Origin: an uncultured Helicobacter sp.
GTDB taxonomy: Bacteria > Campylobacterota > Campylobacteria > Campylobacterales > Helicobacteraceae
DNA length: 6,716 nucleotides
NCBI GenBank assembly: GCA_947179285.1
Contig: CAMXAV010000036.1
Span: 1 to 6,716 of the forward strand
Direction of reading: 5' to 3'
Shown: in pieces, positions 1-5,841 of the stretch
How the letters are laid out: the number at the start of each line of letters is the position of its first letter
Numbering within the stretch: the stretch's first letter is position 1
Notes under the pieces: model-generated
The model's input: only the letters and a program-made list of their open reading frames with translations
Database searches by the model: none
What the model was told of the DNA's origin: nothing
Made by a program: the position numbers and the translations under genes

Positions 1-466
1 CTACAAAGACTTCGCGCCCGAGTTTATCGAAAAGGAAAAAGTCGCGCTCGTTGCCGAGCTTGAGAAAGAAAACGAGGAGCTTGCACGCTTGAAAAAGCCC
101 TTGCACAAGATTCCACGTTTCGTGTCGCAAAAGGAGCTCACCGCCGAGATTCTCAAGAGCGAAGAGGAACATCTCAAAGAGGAGCTCAAGGCGCAGAACA
201 AGCCCGAGGCGATTTGGGATAGAATCATTCCCGGGCAGATGGAACGTTTTGTCGCCGACAACACCTTGCTTGACCAACGGCTCACATTGCTTGGGCAATT
301 CTATATCCTCGATGACAAAAAACGTGTCGAGCAGATTCTAAGCGAAAGCGGCAAAGCCGCTGACGATGTCTTTAGCATCATCGACTATGTGCGATTCGAG
401 CTTGGCGAGGGAATCGAGAAAAAAGAGAACGATTTTGCCGCAGAAGTAGCCGCGCAGCTAGGCTAG
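1..466 (+). CDS. tsf: Elongation factor Ts, C-terminal part (5' end outside window)
   Basis: EF-Ts is the cytoplasmic nucleotide exchange factor that releases GDP from EF-Tu during translation. Only the last 154 residues are present; the reading frame starts at base 2 and is open to the left edge, so the first in-frame ATG-like codon near base 89 is internal and not the true start. What I see is a charged helical stretch (KENEELARLKKP), then HKIPRFVS, a Lys/Glu-rich helix, KPEAIWDRIIPGQMERF, LLDQ and DDKKRVEQIL. These follow the order of the EF-Ts C-terminal domain, where other bacteria have VSREEVP, KPEKIVEKIVEGRLKKF, CLLEQPF and DDKKTV. The inserted LTLLGQFY after LLDQ and the ending ELGEGIEKKENDFAAEVAAQ are, from memory, typical of Helicobacter EF-Ts. 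The stop lies 2 bases before the ABC ATPase start, which suggests cotranscription. rpsB would be expected upstream, but this is not visible. Confidence 0.95.
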   Translation, partial: YKDFAPEFIEKEKVALVAELEKENEELARLKKPLHKIPRFVSQKELTAEILKSEEEHLKEELKAQNKPEAIWDRIIPGQMERFVADNTLLDQRLTLLGQFYILDDKKRVEQILSESGKAADDVFSIIDYVRFELGEGIEKKENDFAAEVAAQLG

Positions 467-468
467 AA

Positions 469-1110
469 ATGGCACTCTTGCAGGCAGGCGGGCTTGGGCA
501 TAGCTTCGATTGCCCGCTGTTTCGCGCGCTTGCGCTTGAGGTTTGCGAAGGCGAGACGCTTAGCATTGTCGGCGTGAGCGGCAGCGGCAAAAGCACGCTT
601 TTGCATATCCTCGCAACCCTCTTGCGCCCAAAAGAGGGCGATGTCTATTTGTTTGGCAAAAACATTTACAGCTTGAGCAGCGATTCCTTGCTCGCCATTC
701 GCCGCAACAAAATCGGTATCATCTTCCAATCCCACTACCTCTTTCGCGGCTTCAGCGCCACAGAGAATCTCCATGTCGCAACGCTGCTTGCGGGCGAGAC
801 AATCGATGAGGGCATTCTGCAAAGCTTCAAGATTGAACATCTGCTGCATAGCAGCGCGTCTAAGCTAAGCGGCGGCGAGCAACAGCGCCTCTCTATCGCA
901 CGCGTGCTCATGAAAAAGCCACGAATCATCTTTGCAGACGAGCCCACAGGGAATCTCGACCAAGAGACATCGACAAATGTCATGAACGCGATTTTTGATT
1001 ATGTCGAACGCATGCAAGCCGCGCTCGTGCTCGTTACGCATGACATGGGGCGTGCGCATCGCGGCTCGCACAGCTTCACGCTCGCCAACCAAACACTTAC
1101 GCACAATTAG
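469..1110 (+). CDS. ABC transporter ATP-binding protein, LolD/MacB-FtsE type
   Basis: This is a stand-alone nucleotide-binding subunit of 213 residues, a usual length for LolD-like ATPases. All ATPase motifs are intact: Walker A GVSGSGKST (residues 35-43), Q-loop Gln87, signature LSGGE (133-137), Walker B IIFADE (153-158), D-loop NLD (162-164) and switch His191. The segment FSATENL after the Q-loop and ADEPTGNLD fit the LolD/MacB/FtsE class, whose members power lipoprotein release, MacB-type export or FtsEX. There are no membrane segments, so it must work with a permease, and none lies in the window. The start is the ATG 2 bases after the tsf stop. I see no strong Shine-Dalgarno, so translation may be coupled to tsf. 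From memory the same gene sits between tsf and fliR in Campylobacter jejuni. The LolD role (energising LolCE at the inner membrane) is inferred from sequence class only; FtsE is less likely because no ftsX follows. Confidence 0.93.
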   Translation: MALLQAGGLGHSFDCPLFRALALEVCEGETLSIVGVSGSGKSTLLHILATLLRPKEGDVYLFGKNIYSLSSDSLLAIRRNKIGIIFQSHYLFRGFSATENLHVATLLAGETIDEGILQSFKIEHLLHSSASKLSGGEQQRLSIARVLMKKPRIIFADEPTGNLDQETSTNVMNAIFDYVERMQAALVLVTHDMGRAHRGSHSFTLANQTLTHN

Positions 1111-1118
1111 GAATCCGC

Positions 1119-1886
1119 ATGGAATTTGTCGCAATGCTCACAGACGCGGGAGTGGCAAATTTCTTGTTTCTGCTTTTGCGTTTCATGGGCGTGCTCACCT
1201 TTTTCCCATTCTATGAACATCAGCTTCTGCCCATGTCGATTCGCGGCGCGCTCGCGTTTTATCTCACGCTGCTTTTCTACCCCATCGTGCCACATCAAGT
1301 GCCGCCAATGGCGCCTGTCGAGTTCATTCTCGGCGGGCTTGGCGAGGTGATGCTCGGCTTTCTAAGCTCGCGATTCTTGCAAATCGTGTTTGGAATGGTG
1401 AATTTCGGCGGCGAGACCGTGAGCTTTGCAATGGGGCTCACAATGGCGAGCGCCTTCGACCCCGTGTCGGGCACGCAAAGGGCGATTATCGCGCATATCA
1501 TCACAATGCTCGCGCTTCTCTTGTTGCTTGCGTTTGATTTTCATCATCTCATTCTCGAGTTTGTCGCCGTCTCGCTGAATGCGATTCCGCTTGGCGGCTT
1601 TGTATTTAGCGGCGACATCGTGCCCTATATCGTCAAAGCATTCACGAATCTATTCCTAATCGGCTTCACAATGGCGTTTCCGATTGTCGCGCTGATTCTG
1701 CTCTCCGACATCATCTTTGGCATGATTATGAAAACACACCCGCAGTTCAACCTGCTTGTGATTGGCTTTCCCGTCAAGATTTCGGTTGCGTTTGCTGTGC
1801 TTATCGTGATTCTGCCTGCGATTATGATTCATTTCCAACGCGAGATTCGCCTCGCGTTTGACGCGTTGCAGATGTTTTTGCAATAG
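1119..1886 (+). CDS. fliR: Flagellar type III export apparatus protein FliR
   Basis: FliR is an inner-membrane part of the flagellar export gate; it assembles with FliP and FliQ and passes rod, hook and filament subunits. At 255 residues it has the usual length. It is strongly hydrophobic, with likely membrane segments near residues 12-32, 42-58, 66-92, 126-148, 174-200 and 212-238. Family landmarks are the early Arg21, the MGLTMASAFDPVSGTQ stretch (residues 105-120), and MKTHPQFNLLVIGFPVKI (204-221), which corresponds to the conserved P-Q-x-N-x-x-x-x-G-x-P-x-K motif. The ATG start lies 8 bases after the ABC ATPase stop, and an AGGA that overlaps that stop (1109-1112) serves as ribosome-binding site. 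It is last in the tsf operon and convergent with ahpC. No other flagellar gene is present, which fits the scattered flagellar genes of Campylobacterota. I see no sigma-28 or sigma-54 promoter directly before it, so it is probably read from upstream. Confidence 0.96.
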   Translation: MEFVAMLTDAGVANFLFLLLRFMGVLTFFPFYEHQLLPMSIRGALAFYLTLLFYPIVPHQVPPMAPVEFILGGLGEVMLGFLSSRFLQIVFGMVNFGGETVSFAMGLTMASAFDPVSGTQRAIIAHIITMLALLLLLAFDFHHLILEFVAVSLNAIPLGGFVFSGDIVPYIVKAFTNLFLIGFTMAFPIVALILLSDIIFGMIMKTHPQFNLLVIGFPVKISVAFAVLIVILPAIMIHFQREIRLAFDALQMFLQ

Positions 1887-1890
1887 AAGC

Positions 1891-1908
1891 GCCCGCGCGC
1901 ACGCGGGC
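1891..1908. terminator. GC-rich hairpin between convergent fliR and ahpC
   Basis: A perfect 7-bp inverted repeat, GCCCGCG / CGCGGGC, with a 4-base loop (CGCA), begins 5 bases after the fliR stop and ends 11 bases before the ahpC stop. Its position between converging genes suggests a shared two-way terminator. No T-run follows directly on either strand: the nearest on the plus strand (1929-1934) is 20 bases beyond the stem and already antisense to the end of ahpC. It may therefore be a weak terminator or mainly protect 3' ends. Confidence 0.5.
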
Positions 1909-1919
1909 AAGAAGCGGGA

Positions 1920-2516
1920 TTAGAGGTCTTTTTTGTGTTTTGCGAGATACGAAGCCACACCTTTGGAATCTGCCTTCATGCCTTCATCTCCCTTTTGCCA
2001 GCCTGCGGGGCACACTTCGCCATATTCTTCGTGGAAGAGCAGAGCATCGACCATGCGCAACATTTCATCGACATTGCGTCCAAGCGGAAGGTCGTTGATG
2101 ACAGCATGGCGAATCGTGTGGTTTTTGTCGATGAGGAACGAGCCGCGCAACGCAACAGATTCGTTTAGCAAAATGTCATAGCTTCGCGTAATCGATTTGT
2201 CAATATCAGCAACCATTGGGAACTGAATATTGCCTACGCCGCCTTGGTCAACGGGGGTGTTTTTCCACGCAAAATGTGTGAATTGCGAATCGATAGACAC
2301 GCCAATCACATTCACGCCACGTTCTTTGAACTTCTCAACGCGGTTTGAAAACGCGATGATTTCCGAAGGGCACACAAAGGTGAAATCGAGGGGCCAAAAG
2401 AACAAAACGGCGCCATTTTTGCCAAGATTCTTATAGAGCTCAAAATCAGGAACAATCTGATTGTCTGCCAAGACGGCTTGGGCTTTGAAGTCTGGGGCTT
2501 TTTTTGTAACTAACAT
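1920..2516 (-). CDS. ahpC: Alkyl hydroperoxide reductase AhpC, typical 2-Cys peroxiredoxin
   Basis: AhpC is a cytoplasmic thiol peroxidase that reduces hydrogen peroxide, organic peroxides and peroxynitrite. In Helicobacter it is recycled by thioredoxin rather than AhpF. The 198 residues match the H. pylori protein (called TsaA in older papers) in length and layout. The active-site stretch is PLDFTFVCPSE, with catalytic Thr46 and peroxidatic Cys49; the conserved Arg124 lies in LRGSF, and the resolving Cys169 is in EVCPAGW. Cys49 and Cys169 fall at the same numbers as in H. pylori AhpC, as I recall them. Residues 92-95 read GGVG, but no Tyr-Phe motif is visible at the C-terminus, so the enzyme should resist overoxidation better than eukaryotic 2-Cys enzymes. 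The ATG is preceded by AGGAG (complement of 2522-2526) at 5-base spacing. No ahpF or thioredoxin gene is adjacent; the gene appears to be transcribed alone. Confidence 0.97.
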   Translation of the reverse strand: MLVTKKAPDFKAQAVLADNQIVPDFELYKNLGKNGAVLFFWPLDFTFVCPSEIIAFSNRVEKFKERGVNVIGVSIDSQFTHFAWKNTPVDQGGVGNIQFPMVADIDKSITRSYDILLNESVALRGSFLIDKNHTIRHAVINDLPLGRNVDEMLRMVDALLFHEEYGEVCPAGWQKGDEGMKADSKGVASYLAKHKKDL

Positions 2517-2537
2517 AGATACTCCTAAAGGAAAAAA

Positions 2538-2555
2538 ATTATCATCTCTGATAAT
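2538..2555. promoter_or_regulatory. 18-base inverted repeat in the ahpC leader: operator or 5' hairpin
   Basis: The sequence ATTATCA-TCTC-TGATAAT is a perfect 7-bp inverted repeat with a 4-base centre. It lies between the ahpC -10 box and the ahpC ribosome-binding site and covers the expected transcription start. The half-sites carry the ATTATC/GATAAT hexamers found in Fur-family boxes, and ahpC is a known PerR or Fur target in related bacteria. The spacing (7-4-7) differs from the 7-1-7 PerR box, so the regulator is not assigned. Read as ahpC-strand RNA it would be a stem with a GAGA (GNRA) loop followed by seven further U, an alternative role. Confidence 0.5.
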
Positions 2556-2558
2556 CGC

Positions 2559-2564
2559 ATTGTA
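2559..2564 (-). promoter_or_regulatory. Probable -10 box of the ahpC promoter
   Basis: On the minus strand the hexamer reads TACAAT, one mismatch from TATAAT. It would start transcription near base 2552, giving a leader of about 36 bases. No good -35 hexamer lies 16-18 bases upstream, but the region there is A/T-rich, as is normal for Helicobacter housekeeping promoters. Confidence 0.55.
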
Positions 2565-2602
2565 CCCCGCTATTCATTAAAAATAGATTAAACATAATAG
2601 GA

Positions 2603-2608
2603 TAGAAT
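2603..2608 (+). promoter_or_regulatory. Probable -10 box of the metK promoter
   Basis: TAGAAT lies 29 bases before the metK ATG and would give a leader of about 20-25 bases. CATAAT at 2593-2598 is an alternative. A/T-rich sequence precedes both, and neither has a clear -35 box. The leader is too short for a SAM riboswitch. The metK ribosome-binding site AAGGA is at 2628-2632, 5 bases before the start. Confidence 0.45.
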
Positions 2609-2637
2609 CCTCTGGAATTTGAATTTCAAGGATATGT

Positions 2638-3792
2638 ATGAGCGATTTTTTGTTTACTTCCGAATCTGTTACCGAGGGACACCCCGACAAAATGGCAGAC
2701 CAAATCAGCGATGCTGTGCTTGATTATATCATCGAACGCGACAAAAAGGCGCGTGTGGCATGCGAAACATTGCTTTCAAACGGCTATTGCGTGATTGCGG
2801 GCGAGCTCAAAACGACCGCGTATGCGCCCATGCAAGAGATTGCGCGCAATGTGATTCGCGAGATTGGCTACACCGATGCCCTCTATGGCTTCGATTATCG
2901 CAGCGCAGGGATTTTGAACGGAATCGGCGAACAAAGCCCCGACATCAATCAGGGTGTCGATAGGGACGATGGCGAGATTGGCGCGGGCGACCAGGGGCTG
3001 ATGTTTGGCTATGCATGCCGCGAAACCGATGTGCTCATGCCGCTGCCCATTTATCTTTCACACAGAATCACCGAGGGGCTCGCGCATGCGCGCAAAAGCG
3101 GCAACCTCCCTTTCTTGCGCCCCGATGGCAAATCGCAAGTTACGGTGCGCTATTCTAACGGCGTTCCAAGCACGATTGATACGATTGTCGTTTCGACACA
3201 GCATGCGCCCGATGTCGCGTACAATCGCCTCAAAGACGCGGTGATTGAAGAAGTCGTGCAACGCGTGATTCCAAAGCAATATTTGGGCGATAATGTGCGC
3301 TATTTTGTGAATCCCACAGGCAAGTTTGTGATTGGCGGACCACAAGGAGACGCGGGGCTCACAGGGCGCAAGATTATCGTAGATACATACGGCGGCAGCT
3401 GCCCGCATGGCGGCGGGGCGTTTAGCGGCAAAGACCCAAGCAAGGTGGATAGAAGCGGCGCGTATGCGGCACGCTATGTCGCGAAAAATCTCGTTGCCTC
3501 TGGCGCGTGCGACAGAGCCACCGTTCAGGTTGCGTATGCCATCGGCGTTGTCGAGCCCGTCTCGATTTTTGTCAATAGCCACGGCACAAGCAGAGTCGAG
3601 GATAGCAAGCTCGAAGAATGCGTGCGCGCACTCTTCAAGCTCACGCCAAAAGGAATCATTGAATCGCTCAACTTGTTGCGCCCAATCTATCGCAAAACAT
3701 CGACCTATGGGCATTTTGGGCGCGAGCTACCCGAGTTTAGCTGGGAGAAAACCGACAAAGTCGCAGCGATTAAAGATTTCTTGAAAATCTAA
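2638..3792 (+). CDS. metK: S-adenosylmethionine synthetase
   Basis: MetK makes S-adenosylmethionine from methionine and ATP, releasing phosphate and diphosphate; it supplies the methyl donor for DNA, RNA and protein methylation and for radical-SAM enzymes. The 384 residues equal the E. coli length, and the three-domain fold can be followed throughout. Visible motifs are TEGHPDK (residues 12-18, catalytic His15 and ATP/metal-binding Asp17), [12 protein letters not shown] (115-126), RPDGKSQV with Lys165, [13 protein letters not shown] (233-245) and the phosphate-binding [16 protein letters not shown] (258-273, with Lys265 and Lys269). The C-terminal [18 protein letters not shown] is also typical. 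The ATG at 2638 is chosen because AAGGA sits 5 bases upstream and the protein begins like its homologues; the ATG at 2634 is out of frame. It has its own promoter region, divergent from ahpC, and a 95-base gap before ndk with a separate promoter, so it may be transcribed alone or read on into ndk. Confidence 0.98.
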   Translation: MSDFLFTSESVTEGHPDKMADQISDAVLDYIIERDKKARVACETLLSNGYCVIAGELKTTAYAPMQEIARNVIREIGYTDALYGFDYRSAGILNGIGEQSPDINQGVDRDDGEIGAGDQGLMFGYACRETDVLMPLPIYLSHRITEGLAHARKSGNLPFLRPDGKSQVTVRYSNGVPSTIDTIVVSTQHAPDVAYNRLKDAVIEEVVQRVIPKQYLGDNVRYFVNPTGKFVIGGPQGDAGLTGRKIIVDTYGGSCPHGGGAFSGKDPSKVDRSGAYAARYVAKNLVASGACDRATVQVAYAIGVVEPVSIFVNSHGTSRVEDSKLEECVRALFKLTPKGIIESLNLLRPIYRKTSTYGHFGRELPEFSWEKTDKVAAIKDFLKI

Positions 3793-3821
3793 ATGCGCCA
3801 ACATCGCGCCGCTGCGCTCAA

Positions 3822-3861
3822 GCTATATTAAGCTTTGCATGCTATAATCTTAGCTTATGCA
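3822..3861 (+). repeat. Imperfect tandem direct repeat carrying the ndk promoter
   Basis: Two abutting copies, GCTATATTAAGCTTTGCAT (3822-3840) and GCTATAATCTTAGCTTATGCA (3841-3861), share GCTATA, a T-rich middle, AGCTT and TGCA. Copy two holds the TATAAT -10 box; copy one has the weaker TATATT at the same place. A local duplication of the promoter element is the simplest reading. Confidence 0.55.
3840..3848 (+). promoter_or_regulatory. Extended -10 promoter of the ndk-rpmF-plsX-fabH operon
   Basis: TGC directly before a perfect TATAAT (3843-3848) forms an extended -10 element. Transcription would begin near base 3855, about 33 bases before the ndk ATG. No clear -35 hexamer is seen. This is the strongest promoter-like sequence in the window and separates ndk and later genes from metK. 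Confidence 0.68.
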
Positions 3862-3887
3862 AAATACGAAAATAAGGAGTGAAACCA

Positions 3888-4301
3888 ATGGAACAAACGC
3901 TCTCTATCATCAAGCCTGACGCTGTGAAAAAGAATGTCATCGGCAAGATTATCGACCGCTTTGAAAGCAACGGCTTGCGCGTTGCGGCAGCAAAGCGGCT
4001 ATGGCTTAGCAAGGCTGATGCGAAACAATTCTATGCAATCCACAAAGACCGCCCATTTTTCAATGATTTGGTTGATTTTATGGTTAGCGGACCCGTTGTT
4101 GTGATGGTGCTTGAGGGCGCAAACGCTGTCGCCAAAAACCGCGAACTGATGGGCGCAACGAACCCAAAAGAGGCAAAAGCGGGCACAATCCGCGCCGACT
4201 TTGCCGACAGCATTGACGCAAACGCCGTACACGGCAGCGACAGCCTCGAGAACGCAAAAACAGAGATTGCTTTTTTCTTTGCAAAGCGCGAGATTCAATA
4301 G
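3888..4301 (+). CDS. ndk: Nucleoside diphosphate kinase
   Basis: Ndk transfers the gamma phosphate from ATP to other nucleoside diphosphates through a phosphohistidine and balances NTP and dNTP pools. The 137-residue product has the usual length. It begins [16 protein letters not shown], with Lys9 in the family KPDAV motif, continues with [11 protein letters not shown] (residues 48-58) and [17 protein letters not shown] (89-105), and has the catalytic NAVHGSDS with His115. I chose the ATG at 3888 over a GTG nine bases upstream (3879) because TAAGGAG at 3873-3879 is an excellent ribosome-binding site 8 bases before the ATG and would overlap the GTG, and because homologues begin at this Met. 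It is first in a tight run of five genes. Its own extended -10 promoter precedes it. Confidence 0.97.
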   Translation: MEQTLSIIKPDAVKKNVIGKIIDRFESNGLRVAAAKRLWLSKADAKQFYAIHKDRPFFNDLVDFMVSGPVVVMVLEGANAVAKNRELMGATNPKEAKAGTIRADFADSIDANAVHGSDSLENAKTEIAFFFAKREIQ

Positions 4302-4310
4302 AGAATAGAG
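4297..4310 (+). repeat. 7-base tandem repeat across the ndk stop and the next start
   Basis: AATAGAG occurs twice in a row (4297-4303 and 4304-4310). The first copy contains the ndk TAG stop; the second abuts the TTG start of the next gene. The GAG of the first copy (4301-4303) is the only Shine-Dalgarno-like match at a workable spacing of 7 bases from the TTG. Confidence 0.6.
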
Positions 4311-4664
4311 TTGCGATTTGAATTTCGTAAGATTTCACAAAAGCCCAAAGCTTTCGCAATCGCGCATGAGAATGCGCATTTTGAGGGGAAGATTTGGCAC
4401 AAAGAAGAGCGGCTATATGAGCTAGAAGCCCATATTGGCGGCTCTATCGAGCTCATTTGCGATAGAAGCGGCGAAGAATACACCAAGCAGCTCGATGAGC
4501 CCTTGCATTATCTGCTTTGCGATGGTCTTTATGAATCAGAGCTCGGCAATGATGCGCTCGAGGTTGTAGAGTTTTTCGATGGCTTTGCCGATATAGAATT
4601 TCTGTTGCAAAGCGAGCTCGAATCGATTCGGCTCGAATACCACACCAAAGACGAAAAGGAGTAG
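4311..4664 (+). CDS. DUF177/YceD-like protein upstream of rpmF
   Basis: This 117-residue acidic soluble protein has no signal peptide or membrane segment. Its place directly before rpmF and plsX is that of DUF177 (YceD) in most bacteria, a family linked to 23S rRNA or large-subunit assembly, though its exact role is unsettled. The sequence agrees in outline: a beta-rich N-terminal half, then [21 protein letters not shown] (residues 46-66), matching the family block with L-x-C-x-R-C-L, and a C-terminal [21 protein letters not shown] matching D-x-x-D-L-x-E-x-x-x-E-E. The usual second Cys of the CxxC pair is Ser53 here, so metal binding by that pair is unlikely. Start: TTG at 4311, because the frame is blocked by the ndk stop 9 bases upstream and the product has no internal Met or other good start. 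The ribosome-binding site is weak (GAG at 4301-4303), so translation may depend on ndk. The family call rests on context plus a loose motif match. Confidence 0.78.
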   Translation: MRFEFRKISQKPKAFAIAHENAHFEGKIWHKEERLYELEAHIGGSIELICDRSGEEYTKQLDEPLHYLLCDGLYESELGNDALEVVEFFDGFADIEFLLQSELESIRLEYHTKDEKE

Positions 4665-4666
4665 AA

Positions 4667-4822
4667 ATGGCAGTACCAAAAAGACGCGTGAGCAAAACCC
4701 GTGCGGCAAAAAGACGCACACACTACAAGGTCGCATTAGCAACCCCAATCAAAGACAAAGACGGCACTTGGCGGCTTTCACACCACTATAACAAATTCAC
4801 TGGGGAATACAAAAAGAAATAA
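4667..4822 (+). CDS. rpmF: Large ribosomal subunit protein bL32
   Basis: bL32 is a small basic protein of the 50S subunit. The 51-residue product begins [20 protein letters not shown], almost the same as other L32 N-termini, and continues with [21 protein letters not shown]. It has no cysteines, so it is the zinc-free form, as I recall for H. pylori L32. AAGGAG at 4656-4661 overlaps the end of the YceD-like gene and stands 5 bases before the ATG, a strong ribosome-binding site that fits the high output a ribosomal protein needs. The stop is 3 bases before plsX. Confidence 0.97.
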   Translation: MAVPKRRVSKTRAAKRRTHYKVALATPIKDKDGTWRLSHHYNKFTGEYKKK

Positions 4823-4825
4823 CCA

Positions 4826-5809
4826 ATGACAAGAGTAGCTATCGATGCGATGGGCGGCGACTATGGCGCTGCACCCATTGTAGAAGGGACATTGGAGGCT
4901 TTGAAAAAGCATTCTTTTTCTGCCCTGCTCGTGGGCGATAGCGCGCAGCTTGAGCCCAAGATTCCCAAAAACTTCAAAGAGCGGATAGAGATTGTGCATT
5001 GCACCGATGTGATTCAGATGGACGATGCGGCAGCAAACGCGATTCGCCGCAAAGAGAGCTCGATTTTTGTCGCAACGGATTTGCTCAAAAACGATAGAGC
5101 CGATGTGCTCGTCTCCGCTGGGCACAGCGGCGCGACAATGAGCCTCGCGACATTGCGACTCGGGCGAATCGAGGGCGTGAGCCGCCCCGCAATCGCCACT
5201 GTGTTGCCACACATCGGCGGCGGCGAGTTTTTGTTGCTTGACGCTGGCGCAAATGTCGATTGCACCGCCGAACATCTCTACACCTTTGCCATTATGGGCT
5301 ACGAATATGCCAAAAATGTCTTGGGCTATCCCGAGCCCAAAATCGGCTTGCTTAGCATTGGCGAAGAGGAATGCAAGGGCAACGAAGTAACCAAAGCCGC
5401 GCATGCATTGTTGCAGAATCTCCCGAGCTTCGTGGGCAACATCGAAGGCGATGATATTTTCTCAAGCGACATCGGCGTTGTCGTTTGCGATGGCTTCGTG
5501 GGCAACATCGCGCTTAAGACAAGCGAGGGTGTCGCCGAGGCGATTGCAAACTTTATCAAAAATTTTGTCAAAGAATCCGTCTCGGGCAAAATCGGCGCGC
5601 TGCTTATGCGCAAGGTGTTTCGCAAACTCAAAAAACGTCTGGACTATGCCGAATATGGCGGCGCGCCGCTGCTTGGCGTGAATGGCAATGTCATCATCGG
5701 GCATGGCAAGAGCAACCCAAAGGCGATTCACAACGCCATCAAGCAAGGCATCATCGCCCATGAGCAACAAATCAACCGCAAAATCGCCCAAGCTTTCGTC
5801 AAATCATAG
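4826..5809 (+). CDS. plsX: Phosphate acyltransferase PlsX
   Basis: PlsX converts acyl-ACP and phosphate to acyl-phosphate, the acyl donor that PlsY uses for the first acylation of glycerol-3-phosphate in phospholipid synthesis. It is a peripheral protein at the inner membrane. The product has 327 residues, the usual size. Motifs seen are [12 protein letters not shown] (residues 6-17), [11 protein letters not shown] (97-107), [10 protein letters not shown] (137-146), [15 protein letters not shown] (173-187), GNIEGDDIF (204-212), CDGFVGN (221-227) and [11 protein letters not shown] with HGKS (277-296). It starts 3 bases after the rpmF stop without a clear Shine-Dalgarno, so it is probably translated by coupling to rpmF. 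The next gene, fabH, acts in the same lipid pathway; the rpmF-plsX-fabH order is widely conserved. Confidence 0.97.
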   Translation: MTRVAIDAMGGDYGAAPIVEGTLEALKKHSFSALLVGDSAQLEPKIPKNFKERIEIVHCTDVIQMDDAAANAIRRKESSIFVATDLLKNDRADVLVSAGHSGATMSLATLRLGRIEGVSRPAIATVLPHIGGGEFLLLDAGANVDCTAEHLYTFAIMGYEYAKNVLGYPEPKIGLLSIGEEECKGNEVTKAAHALLQNLPSFVGNIEGDDIFSSDIGVVVCDGFVGNIALKTSEGVAEAIANFIKNFVKESVSGKIGALLMRKVFRKLKKRLDYAEYGGAPLLGVNGNVIIGHGKSNPKAIHNAIKQGIIAHEQQINRKIAQAFVKS

Positions 5810-5818
5810 CACAAAGCG

Positions 5819-5840
5819 CAAAGGAACTCCAAAGGAACTC
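5819..5840 (+). promoter_or_regulatory. Duplicated ribosome-binding site before fabH (11-base tandem repeat)
   Basis: The unit CAAAGGAACTC occurs twice with no gap (5819-5829 and 5830-5840). Each copy holds AAGGA. The downstream copy places AAGGA (5832-5836) 5 bases before the ATG at 5842 and decides that start; the upstream copy places it 16 bases away, too far for direct use but able to act as a standby site. Confidence 0.75.
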
Positions 5841-5841
5841 T

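Noticed and set aside
2619..2629. TTGAATTTCAA palindrome directly before the metK ribosome site, considered as a MetR-type operator
   Set aside because: The MetR consensus has five bases between TGAA and TTCA; here there is one. The palindrome is short and A/T-rich, so chance is likely.
2565..2637. SAM riboswitch or other leader RNA before metK
   Set aside because: The likely leader is only about 20-25 bases, and no multi-stem structure is visible.
3058..3714. 218-residue open frame on the minus strand inside metK
   Set aside because: It lies wholly antisense to an unmistakable metK. Its Cys/Arg/Ala/His-rich composition is what G+C-rich codons give on the opposite strand, and no motif or ribosome site supports it.
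3806..3817. GCGC-CGCT-GCGC hairpin after metK as a terminator
   Set aside because: The stem is only four base pairs and no T-run follows.
3879..3887. GTG start adding three residues to Ndk
   Set aside because: The GTG overlaps the Shine-Dalgarno TAAGGAG itself, and homologues begin at the ATG at 3888.
4778..5404. 208-residue open frame on the minus strand across plsX
   Set aside because: It is antisense to a complete plsX with all family motifs, and no recognisable protein features are visible.
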